Below, piece after piece: positions 1 through 7,500 of a stretch of 8,641 nt of DNA. Below the pieces are notes generated by a model, which had not been told where the DNA came from, searched no databases, and was given only the letters and a program-made list of their open reading frames with translations. Positions within the stretch are counted from its first letter, which is position 1. Every line of letters begins with the position of its first letter. Both the position numbers and the translations under genes were made by a program. This DNA is from Gammaproteobacteria bacterium UBA5338 (GTDB taxonomy: Bacteria; Pseudomonadota; Gammaproteobacteria; Pseudomonadales; UBA5862): contig DHQM01000082.1 of the NCBI GenBank assembly GCA_002408105.1, forward strand, positions 2,810 through 11,450. The letters run 5' to 3'.

Positions 1-1580
1 TGGTGCAGACCGTACTGTCCGCTGAGGTACCAACCGCGGGCGTTGGTCCCGCCGAGGTGAAAATCCGAGTCGGTGAAGGCATCAACCAGGGCATCGCGTT
101 CGATCCGCTTGTAGCCCGCCTGGACTGACCAATCGGAAAGCCGGCGGGGGGTGTCCACGCCCAAGGCAAGCTTGAGGTGCCAGCCGTCGACCTGCTCGTC
201 GAGGTCTTGCCCCGTGCGCCGCAGGATCTCGGTGGCGTCGAAGCCCAAATTGGTCGCATACTCGAAATCGATCGACAGCCCTTGGTGGGCATCCCAGGCC
301 CAGTCATAGCCCAGGGTGAAGGCGACCACTTCAAACTCGCTCGCCAGGCCCACCTTGGCGACATCCTCTGCGGCGCCTGGATTCCCTGCGGTCCCAGAGA
401 TACAGATCGCCGCAAGGCTGTTGCCCTTTTGAAGGTATGGGGGCACGGAGCCCAACTGCTCTTCGGTTGCCAGGTCACAGGTGCCCGGGGCCGTAGTGAC
501 AGGACGCGCCTGAAGGTTCGAGAAATCGTAGTAGGCTGCCGCCGCGCGAAGTTGAGCCTGAGGGCCGAGGTCCCACATACCGGCAAGCTGCAGCGCCGCG
601 AGCGACTTGTCGTCTGTCGTAAGGGCCTGTTCTTGCAGAGCAAACCAACCTGCCGTTACCGAAACCTGACCCCATCTGTCTTTCGCGCCATGCGTATACC
701 GCGTTGACACTCCTTCAAACCCGAGGTCCGCATCCCACACCAAGCTTGTCGATTGGTAGGGGTTTGCCATTCGACCGGCAGAAAACCAAAGTGCCTGGCT
801 TTCTCCGACGGGGCGGAAATACTGGATAAACCCTCGGTCGAGCAGGATGTCTCCGCGGTTCCCATAGTCCCCGAGGGTTTGGTTGGTGGTCACAGGCACA
901 TTGGAGTTTCCAGTCGAGAGCCGCACCCCCGCAGCCCACCATTCGCCGAGCTCGGCCTCCACACCCAAGCGCACCCGAAGGCGGGTGCGAAAGCGGTCCT
1001 GGGTGGTGTTCAAAAAGGCATCGGGTCCCGCGGCGAGCACCCCGCCGGCGCCATTCACCGCCTGCCAATCAATGACCGAACCAGGCGCATTCGAGTCGCC
1101 GTTGTAGTCGATGTTTTCGACTCGATAGCGCAGGTCACCGTACAACCGAAGCCCCCGCAACCACTCTGGCCAGACTGCAGCCAGACTCCCCGCTTTGGCT
1201 TGGGTGCGAAGCTCGGTCACCACCTGCTCGGTCACATCGGGCGCGGTTTCGCGCACCAACTCGTCACGCACGGCGTCCCGAACCGCGTCGGGCAGATACG
1301 GCACCCGAATCACGTCCTCGTCAACCGGGTCCGAGCCATCCTCAGGCTCCCCCGTGCGGTTCAGGTTGCCGCTTGAACCGCGGGCCTCACCCAGCACGGC
1401 AGTTGCGTCGTCTTCGGTCAACACACCTTTCTCGACCAACACCCGGAGGAGTTCGGGCAGCGCAACCGCTGCGTCTGAACCAGCGGCGGTTGTGCCACCT
1501 GCTGCGCACAGGAAGATTCCGCCTCCAATCAGCGCCCGTTTGAACACACCAAGGGTGACGAAACAACAGCGAATGGGCAT
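1..1580 (-). CDS. Putative outer-membrane porin (Porin_5-type), 3' partial
   Basis: Found by reading the minus strand from ATG at 1580: the frame stays open for 526 codons to the window edge. Residues 1-33 look like a signal peptide. Residues 41-66 (LPELLRVLVEKGVLTEDDAT) match the short helical periplasmic motif common in putative porins, and residues 97-130 are a charged, helix-forming stretch that may form a coiled coil. From about residue 140 the sequence alternates like a beta-barrel (LRGLRLYGDLRYRVEN, RFRTRLRVRLGVEAEL, LWFSAGRMANPY). The segment DALVDAFTDSDFHLGGTNAR at 496-515 resembles the C-terminal end of the Porin_5 family, so probably only a few dozen residues are missing. Cys368 and Cys393 lie in what is probably an extracellular loop and could form a disulfide. 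The start lies 14 bases after the tonB-like stop, so the gene is likely co-transcribed. Substrate unknown; no TonB box or plug domain is apparent, so it does not look like a TonB-dependent receptor. Confidence 0.87.
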   Translation of the reverse strand, partial: MPIRCCFVTLGVFKRALIGGGIFLCAAGGTTAAGSDAAVALPELLRVLVEKGVLTEDDATAVLGEARGSSGNLNRTGEPEDGSDPVDEDVIRVPYLPDAVRDAVRDELVRETAPDVTEQVVTELRTQAKAGSLAAVWPEWLRGLRLYGDLRYRVENIDYNGDSNAPGSVIDWQAVNGAGGVLAAGPDAFLNTTQDRFRTRLRVRLGVEAELGEWWAAGVRLSTGNSNVPVTTNQTLGDYGNRGDILLDRGFIQYFRPVGESQALWFSAGRMANPYQSTSLVWDADLGFEGVSTRYTHGAKDRWGQVSVTAGWFALQEQALTTDDKSLAALQLAGMWDLGPQAQLRAAAAYYDFSNLQARPVTTAPGTCDLATEEQLGSVPPYLQKGNSLAAICISGTAGNPGAAEDVAKVGLASEFEVVAFTLGYDWAWDAHQGLSIDFEYATNLGFDATEILRRTGQDLDEQVDGWHLKLALGVDTPRRLSDWSVQAGYKRIERDALVDAFTDSDFHLGGTNARGWYLSGQYGLH

Positions 1581-1590
1581 GCCTGTAAGG

Positions 1591-1594
1591 CCTC
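1591..1594 (-). promoter_or_regulatory. Weak ribosome-binding site of the putative porin gene
   Basis: Minus-strand GAGG directly after the TGA of the tonB-like gene, ten bases before the ATG at 1580. The spacing is longer than ideal, so translation may depend partly on ribosomes finishing the upstream gene. Confidence 0.4.
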
Positions 1595-2272
1595 TCAGGT
1601 TCGTGAACTGATTCGCACCACGACCGGTTGCGGCATGGTGACGGGCGGAGGTTCGACCGGCGTCGAGCCGGCCGACAAGGCACCGACCAACAACTGGTCC
1701 AGGCGCGCGTTGCCGGTGCTTTGGCGCAATTCGGCGCGGGTGATCTGACCCTGGGCGTTGATCCAGATGCGCACCATCACTGCATAACTCGAACGACGCA
1801 GCTCATCCGAATCTGCCAGCAGTGCACTCAATTCGGCGCTGAGTGTCTCTGCGTACCATTGAAACGGGGCGCGATCGATGAGGGACTGCCCCCCACGCTT
1901 GCCAACCAGCCCGAAGCCGTCGCCGCTTCCCACTCCTTCTGTGTCCAGACCCAAGGGACCGATAGGATCTGATGAAACTTCGGGCATGTCGTCCAGCGGC
2001 GCTGGCTCCTCGACCGGTTCAGGCTCAGGAATCGATTCTTCCATTTTTGGCGGCGGCGGCGTCTCTGGCGGTGGGGGCGGAGGCGGGGGAGGGGCCTGCA
2101 CCACCGCAATGCTTTGGACCTTGCGCTCTGTCTGATGCGGCGGAGACGTCAAAAACATGCGCGCCAAGATGAACAGGCCGAACAGCACCAGCAACACCAC
2201 CAAAGCGCCCGCAGCAGCAGGGAGCAGACGCAGCCATCGACCTTGCTTGTGCACTGGACCGCGAGCGCTCAA
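1595..2272 (-). CDS. TonB-like energy transducer with proline-rich stalk and TolA/TonB_2-like C-terminus
   Basis: 225 residues starting at a TTG (2272) inside a TTGA overlap with the exbD stop; a GTG at 2254 (residue 7) is an alternative start, and neither has a strong ribosome-binding site. A basic N-terminus is followed by one membrane helix at about 16-40. Residues 59-92 are a proline-rich spacer with nine consecutive prolines and then Pro-Glu repeats, which in TonB proteins spans the periplasm. A glycine-rich linker (about 104-130) leads to the C-terminal domain at 135-223 (FQWYAETLSAELSALL, VMVRIWINAQGQITRAELRQ, STGNARLD, PPPVTMPQPVVVRI). The pattern is the TonB C-terminal fold in its TolA-like form (Pfam TonB_2-like) and lacks the YP-x-x-A start of classic TonB. 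The membrane helix has no histidine, whereas His20 matters in E. coli TonB. Likely partners are the adjacent ExbB and ExbD; the outer-membrane target is not shown by the sequence. Confidence 0.9.
   Translation of the reverse strand: MSARGPVHKQGRWLRLLPAAAGALVVLLVLFGLFILARMFLTSPPHQTERKVQSIAVVQAPPPPPPPPPETPPPPKMEESIPEPEPVEEPAPLDDMPEVSSDPIGPLGLDTEGVGSGDGFGLVGKRGGQSLIDRAPFQWYAETLSAELSALLADSDELRRSSYAVMVRIWINAQGQITRAELRQSTGNARLDQLLVGALSAGSTPVEPPPVTMPQPVVVRISSRT
2048..2092 (-). other. Polyproline tract of the TonB-like protein / G-rich tract on the plus strand
   Basis: Codons 61-75 encode nine prolines, Glu-Thr, and four more prolines. The plus strand is accordingly very G-rich, with runs of four or five G between about 2072 and 2094. 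Long proline runs stall ribosomes and normally need elongation factor P, so output of this protein may be sensitive to that factor. The tract could also vary in length by slippage. Confidence 0.7.
2269..2272 (-). promoter_or_regulatory. TTGA stop/start overlap between exbD and the tonB-like gene
   Basis: On the minus strand the TTG start of the tonB-like gene and the TGA stop of exbD share two bases. Such overlaps usually mean translational coupling, which would tie the amount of TonB-like protein to ExbD. The absence of a clear ribosome-binding site before the TTG fits coupling. The GTG at 2254 could be the real start instead, in which case the overlap disappears. Confidence 0.6.
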
Positions 2273-2673
2273 CTAACGATTTTCTCGGTGACCAGACCGA
2301 TCTGGGTGATCTCAAGCCGCCCGAGCAGGTCGAGCACCGTGATCACGACCTGGTACTGAACGCTGGCATCGCCCTTGACGATGACGGGAATCTGGGGATT
2401 CACCGCCTTGTATTGGCGCAAGGATTGTTCCAGTTGATCCATGGTCACTGGATAAGTGTCCAGGTAAATGGTGCCCTCCGCCGTAATGGTGATGGCTTTG
2501 GTTTGGGGCTTGTTCAGGCTCGGTGAACTGCTGGCCTGTGGCAGGTTGACCAGAATTCCCTGAACCGATGCCGTCGTCATGATGATAAAAATGATCAATA
2601 GAACATACGCCAGATCCAGCATCGGGGTGATGTTGATGTCATCGTAAATCTGGGTGGATTCTTGCTGTCTCAT
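2269..2673 (-). CDS. exbD: ExbD/TolR-type biopolymer transport protein
   Basis: 134 residues, the usual ExbD length. ATG at 2673 has an AGGGA ribosome-binding site seven bases upstream. A short cytoplasmic start (MRQQESTQIYDDINITPM) precedes one membrane helix at about 18-36 (LDLAYVLLIIFIIMTTA). Asp20 sits at the place of the essential proton-carrying Asp25 of E. coli ExbD, so the protein looks functional. Residues 60-134 form the periplasmic domain, with the family-like segments IPVIVKGDASVQYQVVITVL and ITQIGLVTEK. It follows the exbB-like gene and its stop codon overlaps the start of the tonB-like gene, so the three are probably made together as one motor in the inner membrane. TolR is the alternative family member, but the neighbouring TonB-like gene and the absence of tolA, tolB and pal favour ExbD. 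Confidence 0.93.
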   Translation of the reverse strand: MRQQESTQIYDDINITPMLDLAYVLLIIFIIMTTASVQGILVNLPQASSSPSLNKPQTKAITITAEGTIYLDTYPVTMDQLEQSLRQYKAVNPQIPVIVKGDASVQYQVVITVLDLLGRLEITQIGLVTEKIVS

Positions 2674-2680
2674 GGCGCGG

Positions 2681-2685
2681 TCCCT
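2681..2685 (-). promoter_or_regulatory. Ribosome-binding site of exbD
   Basis: Minus-strand AGGGA with a seven-base spacer to the ATG at 2673, within the 34-base gap after the exbB-like stop. It supports the annotated exbD start. Confidence 0.75.
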
Positions 2686-2707
2686 GGGTAGCTGCAGAGG
2701 GGGCTGG

Positions 2708-4528
2708 TTAGGTCACGTACTCTTCGGCGACGCGTGCAATGAACTCGTCAACGAACATTTGCAGGTCTGCGGTGATGTCGCGGATCCGGGTCTGCAAATA
2801 GTTGTATCCAAACAGCGCCGGTATGGCGACGAACAGGCCCGCAACGGTGGTCATCAGCGCCGCAGCAACACCTGGCGCGATGGCTGCTACGTTCACGTCT
2901 CCGCTCACTGCGATGGCGGCAAAGGTGATCATCACACCAATGACAGTACCGAGAAGGCCAAGGAAAGGGCCGCCACTGATTGCGATGGTCAACAAGACCA
3001 TCTGCCCATTGAGGCGCTGAATCTCCCTGACCAGGGCACTGTCGATGTTGGCGCGCAAGGTTTCCACGGCCCTTGCACTCAGCATGGGACGCACATCCGC
3101 ACCTGCGGCAACACCGAAACGGCGGGTGATTTCACTGACACCGGCGTGGTACACCCGGTACATGGGGGAACTCTGATAGTGGTCGTGCTTACCGGCCAGC
3201 GCCAGAAGCACAGGCGAGTCCATGAGGGCCTCCTCCATTGGCGTGTCGCCGCGGTCCAATGCGCCCAGCTCCCCGACAGCCAACCGCACGAAGTCGCGGT
3301 GAAACTCAGCATTTTCACTTCGGGCACGGCCCACCAGCAGGGCTTTTCCCAGCATCACCAACCAGCTCACCACCGCCATCACCGCCAACAGTCCAATGAC
3401 CACCCACCCCTCCAGCGATACATTGCGCAGGGTTGCCCCCATGTAGCTGGCCGGCCCGGTCGGATCGGATTCCTGGCTGGCGTCCTCTCCATAGGTAAGC
3501 AGACCCTGCCCCTGCCGCTCTTGATTGCGGTAAGCAAACCGCAGCTGTTCTGCCGAACGTGCGGCTCCTGCCACCGCGATCTCATCGAGCTGCCCAACCA
3601 TGCCGTCGGCGCGGCCCTCACCACTGGCTCCGAATACGAGTGCCCCACCCAGGGGTCTGATTGGTCCATCGAGCGACCCGGCCGCCACCCCATTGAGGTA
3701 TACCTTCACGCCAGTGTCTGTGCCGACGAATGCCAGATGGTGCCAAGCCGCGGGGTCACCGAGCCCTCCCGACCAGCTCGCCAAGGGTTCACCCTGCTCC
3801 AGCCATTCGAGGCGCAAAGTGGCTCGATCCAGCCAGAGCGTCAGGCCCTCGGCGCCGCCCCGGGCGAAAATCCGTTGGGCGCCCGTGTCCTGGGTTTGTG
3901 GGCGCAGCCAAAACGACAGCGTCCACCCCTGGCTTGGGTCGAACCCAAGGGGGCCTGCGTCGGCAATGATGAGCTGTGAGTCGGCAGTCAAATCAGCGCC
4001 CCCTGCGATGTAGCCTGCATCGGTCAAAGCAACACCCTCGGCCTCGACGGGGACTGCATAGCGGGTCGCGTTTTTGATCGGCGACGCCGTCAGGTGCAAC
4101 CGAGCCGCTTCGTTGACGCCATAGGTTTGTTCTGGCTGCTGGGCATCGCTGGCTTCTGGGTTGCCGTAGTACATCCAAAACTCAACCGGTTTGGCACTCT
4201 CGTGCGACGCCTGGACAGGTACACGCACCCAAATGAGCGCGATCTCATTGACCACATCCAGGGATTCGATGTGGTGCGCCAGTACCGTCTGGTCATCGGC
4301 TGCGACAAACCTCAGATCCGCCCCGCCCTCGGCAAGGTCGAGAAAGTACGCAAAATTGCCGCCATGAAGCCGCAGCAACACAGGCGTCTCCACGATTGCA
4401 TCAGGCTGGTCGAACTGCACCATCAACTGCTTTCGGTAGGGCCAGGCATCGTTCCACCAGGCCAACGCGGGCGCCGCCGTCAACAGTCCGACAACGCAGA
4501 CCCCCAGGGCACGTACCAGGTTGTTCAT
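2708..4528 (-). CDS. Chimeric MotA/TolQ/ExbB proton channel with DUF2341-like and LamG-like domains
   Basis: 606 residues; ATG at 4528 is set by a strong AGGAGGT six bases upstream. Residues 1-23 form a signal peptide (cleavage likely after APALA). Residues 24-127 resemble DUF2341 (WWNDAWPYRKQL at the start, WMYYGNPEA at the end). Residues about 200-340 resemble a LamG/concanavalin-like beta-sandwich (WTLSFWLRP, AWHHLAFVG, VYLNG, GQLDEIAV). A membrane helix at about 374-396 leads into the channel domain, with helices at about 510-538 (GPFLGLLGTVIGVMITF) and 548-578 (APGVAAALMTTVAGLF, AIPALFGYNYL). These match ExbB/TolQ signatures, including threonines at 528 and 561. E. coli ExbB is only about 244 residues, so the first 370 residues are an added extracytoplasmic head. 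The position of E. coli Glu176 is Ala556 here. It should form the proton-conducting complex with the ExbD encoded 34 bases downstream and drive the TonB protein. The channel assignment is firm; the role of the head is unknown. Confidence 0.93.
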   Translation of the reverse strand: MNNLVRALGVCVVGLLTAAPALAWWNDAWPYRKQLMVQFDQPDAIVETPVLLRLHGGNFAYFLDLAEGGADLRFVAADDQTVLAHHIESLDVVNEIALIWVRVPVQASHESAKPVEFWMYYGNPEASDAQQPEQTYGVNEAARLHLTASPIKNATRYAVPVEAEGVALTDAGYIAGGADLTADSQLIIADAGPLGFDPSQGWTLSFWLRPQTQDTGAQRIFARGGAEGLTLWLDRATLRLEWLEQGEPLASWSGGLGDPAAWHHLAFVGTDTGVKVYLNGVAAGSLDGPIRPLGGALVFGASGEGRADGMVGQLDEIAVAGAARSAEQLRFAYRNQERQGQGLLTYGEDASQESDPTGPASYMGATLRNVSLEGWVVIGLLAVMAVVSWLVMLGKALLVGRARSENAEFHRDFVRLAVGELGALDRGDTPMEEALMDSPVLLALAGKHDHYQSSPMYRVYHAGVSEITRRFGVAAGADVRPMLSARAVETLRANIDSALVREIQRLNGQMVLLTIAISGGPFLGLLGTVIGVMITFAAIAVSGDVNVAAIAPGVAAALMTTVAGLFVAIPALFGYNYLQTRIRDITADLQMFVDEFIARVAEEYVT

Positions 4529-4534
4529 ATCGCC

Positions 4535-4541
4535 ACCTCCT
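4535..4541 (-). promoter_or_regulatory. Strong ribosome-binding site of the exbB-like gene
   Basis: Minus-strand AGGAGGT with a six-base spacer to the ATG at 4528. It is the best Shine-Dalgarno sequence in the window and decides this start. It lies in the 37-base gap after the adhesin stop, so the motor gene can be translated strongly and independently of the very long upstream frame. Confidence 0.85.
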
Positions 4542-4565
4542 CATAACTGCTTGCGGCGCCGAGCC

Positions 4566-7500
4566 TCACCGGAACCGCACGACCTTCTCTTGCGCCTCGC
4601 GGCGCCGCTGCTCGCATGCCTCATCGCCCGGAGCGCAGGCTTGCTCGGACTCTCCAGCAGAAACCACCTCAACGCTCAGAATCCCGAGCGCGCCAGTGGC
4701 CGCGTCCTCGGCGTTTTGCGTGCTTCGTTCTGAGGCTGCGTCCTGAACACTCTTGGCAGCGGCAGCTCCTAGGTCGCTTGCACCTGCAAAGTCTGCCCCC
4801 AGTGCTTCTCCGCTGCCGGTTGGAACGCCGACAGACACACCACCGATGTCAATGTCGTCTGCACCAATCACCTCGACCGCAGCGATGGTCACGTTGGTGC
4901 CGCCGATGCCGGCTTCACCCGCATCCACCACTCCACTCGGCGCAAACAGGTACACATCCCCTGGGGGGACTTCGGGGTCACTTGAAGCCGTTCGAATGCC
5001 ACTGCCGGACACAATCGGCGGAAACTCGATCACGAGGTTGCCGTTTTCATCAAAGCTGACCTCTGGAGGAGGGGCAGAGATTGCGGACTTGGCGCCTCGC
5101 CCGGCGTCGATGTCACCCTCACTCGCCCAGATCAGTATGTTGCCGCCGCCCAGGGTGAACACCCGAGACTGGTTGACTTCGAAATTATTCTGCACAAGCG
5201 CGCGCACCGCGCCCTCGCGCTGCGCGACGATCCCGAGTTCGTCAGCAGGTCGAGATCCAGCCACCGACACTGCGACACCTGCATTGATGCTTCCGTACGG
5301 CGCCAGCGCCAGCACATCGCCGCCATCGACGGTTTGTACCCGACTGAAAAACATGGAAAGGTCGGCGCGGTGGTCGGGCCGGTCGGAAAACAGGGTCTCA
5401 ATGGCTTCAAAAGCGGCTTCATTTCCACGGGTTGGGTCCGCTGCAGCGGCCGAGCCGACCTCCTGCAAAACGCCAAACAGCACCTCAGCCAAGGTTTTGG
5501 TGAGGGGCGCAGCAATCCCGTACAGGGTCGACAGGTCGAGTTGGTTGGCCATGGCCAACACCTCGGCATCGCTCATCAACTGACCGGCGTCCAGCACCGA
5601 GCGCAACAGATCCACCACGTCCGCACGGGCTTCGGTGAATGCCGTGTCTTCTCCCAGCTGTTGTTCAATGAATGCGGCATGGTCAAAGTACTCCGACAGC
5701 ACGCCGGGCATGATCAATAGGGTTGCACCGGAATCGGCGAGGGCGGGATTCGCCGTGTCGCCGATTGAAACCACGCCCTTGGAGGCTCCGAGGTCGAAGT
5801 CACCCCCGGTGCGCATCAGCAAGGTGCCAGGTCCTGCCACTTCAACGGTGGCGCTGTTGCTCAGCAACGCACCGGTGGAAGGACTGCGACCGATGCGGTA
5901 CCGCAGGTTTTCGCCTGCCTCGAGCAAGGAAAAATCGTCTAGCCCCGTGTGCTGGATCTGCACCCAAGGGTTGACCAGATCCTGCCCTGCCACCATGCGC
6001 GTCGCCTTGGGGATCGAAAAACGCAGCGTATTGGCACCGCCGATGTCACCCTGAGCAGAAACAACTCGAGCGGGAGTCAGGTCTCCTTGATGTACCGGAA
6101 TGGGCGCATGCCGGCCTGAGAAAGGGTTCAAATCCGCCACCACCTCGGTGCTCAGCAGGGAAGCAGGAAACTGCCAACTGGGTATGAGCGCGAGGTTGCC
6201 ATCCGATAACCCGATGCGGTTCTCATTGGCTGCGCCATACAGATTCCCGTGGCTCAACAACTGCAAATCGCCCCCTGAGGAGGGAAACAGGAACAGGTCC
6301 CCCGTCACGACCAGCTCTCCCCCCAGGGCCCGCGCGTGCACCGAGGGCGGGTACATGCCGAGTGCGGTTTTCTGGGTGCTGTTGAACGAGCCGGTGAACA
6401 GGTCGTCCACCTGCCGCAATTCAGAATTCAGCGCGATGTCGCCCGTGATCGACTCGACCCTGAGCCGCGCCCCTGGGGCATAGCTGTACCACAGGCTGGT
6501 GCCCACAGGCCTCACCGACTGGGGCAGGACGAACGGGTCGAGCACTCCGGTCAGACTCAGGTCGCCCGCGCTGCGCAATGAGAAATCACCATCGCTCAAC
6601 AGCAGCACCGGCCCAACCGTGAATTGCGACCCGCCCCCGATTCGCCCGCCCGCAACCAGCTCCGCGGTGCCCGAACCCAGGTAATAGGCGCCGCCGAGCA
6701 GGTCGGCGCCGGCACGGACCCGCAAGGCGCCGCCACCGCCGACTTCAACCTCGTTGGTCGTGAAGTCGAAGTTGAACGGCTGGTCGGGTTGGGCAAGCGC
6801 GCCCCGGGGCTTGCCGGTTGTCGGCACTGAAGCGGACAGGTCTCGAATGTTTCGGCCCGCCTCGATCCATAGGTTTCCACCACCAAACGCCGCAACGTTC
6901 TGCTCAAAGCCAACGCCGGAGTCCGGATCCAGAGCCAGAGCCCAGGCGGTCGGGGTTTCGCCCGAGTGACTGCCCGAAGGGCGCCAGTCGCCCATGCGCA
7001 ACAGCCACGCGGTCACGAGTTGGTCGACCGGTGCGCCCACCAGGTCCCTGCCGGCGGACAAGAAGAGGTCACCTCCACGCTGGGGGTACTCGCCATAGAA
7101 GACCAGCGCCCCATAGAGATCACCAAGCGCCCCAAATCGATCACCGGCAGCGGCCTGTCCGGCGCTGTACACCACCGAACTTTCATCGGCGAGCACCAGA
7201 TCACGGCCCGCACTCAGGCGCAGGTCCCCGGTGCCGGTGCGCACCTGTACTCCGGATCCGATCGAAAGATCGCCGGCGCCTGCGGACCGCACTGCGCCGA
7301 ACCCTGCAAGGTCTGCCCCCCCGGCCAAGGTGAAGTTCCAGGATTCATCCGTGCGCAACAGATTGGCAATGGGCCAGGCGAACCCCAAGCTGTCGGTCAG
7401 GTCGATGACGCCATCTTCGAACCCGTCCGACACCTCGGCATCAACGTACAGGTTGCCCCCAGCGCGGATGCTGAGGTGGCCGACGCGGCCCGGCGACTCC

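Noticed and set aside
753..1376. Plus-strand open frame of 207 codons opposite the porin gene
   Set aside because: The minus-strand frame gives a signal peptide, barrel strands and family motifs over its full length; the antisense product has no coherent features.
1387..1683. Minus-strand 98-codon frame spanning the tonB-porin junction
   Set aside because: Arg-rich out-of-frame translation that overlaps both real genes; the porin frame starting at 1580 explains the region.
2654..3979. Long plus-strand open frame (441 codons) opposite the exbB-like gene
   Set aside because: It lies antisense to a gene with clear domains, starts inside exbD antisense sequence, and its product is compositionally odd (many Cys, His, Gln) with no recognisable domain. 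It is a shadow of GC-rich codon use.
4529..4565. GC-rich palindrome (CGGCGCCG) in the gap before the exbB-like gene as a terminator
   Set aside because: The stem is very short, has no following T run, and overlaps the approach to a strong ribosome-binding site; read-through transcription is more likely.
4753..5583. Plus-strand open frame of 276 codons opposite the adhesin
   Set aside because: Ser/Pro/Ala-rich low-complexity translation antisense to a continuous adhesin frame; no domain or ribosome-binding site supports it.
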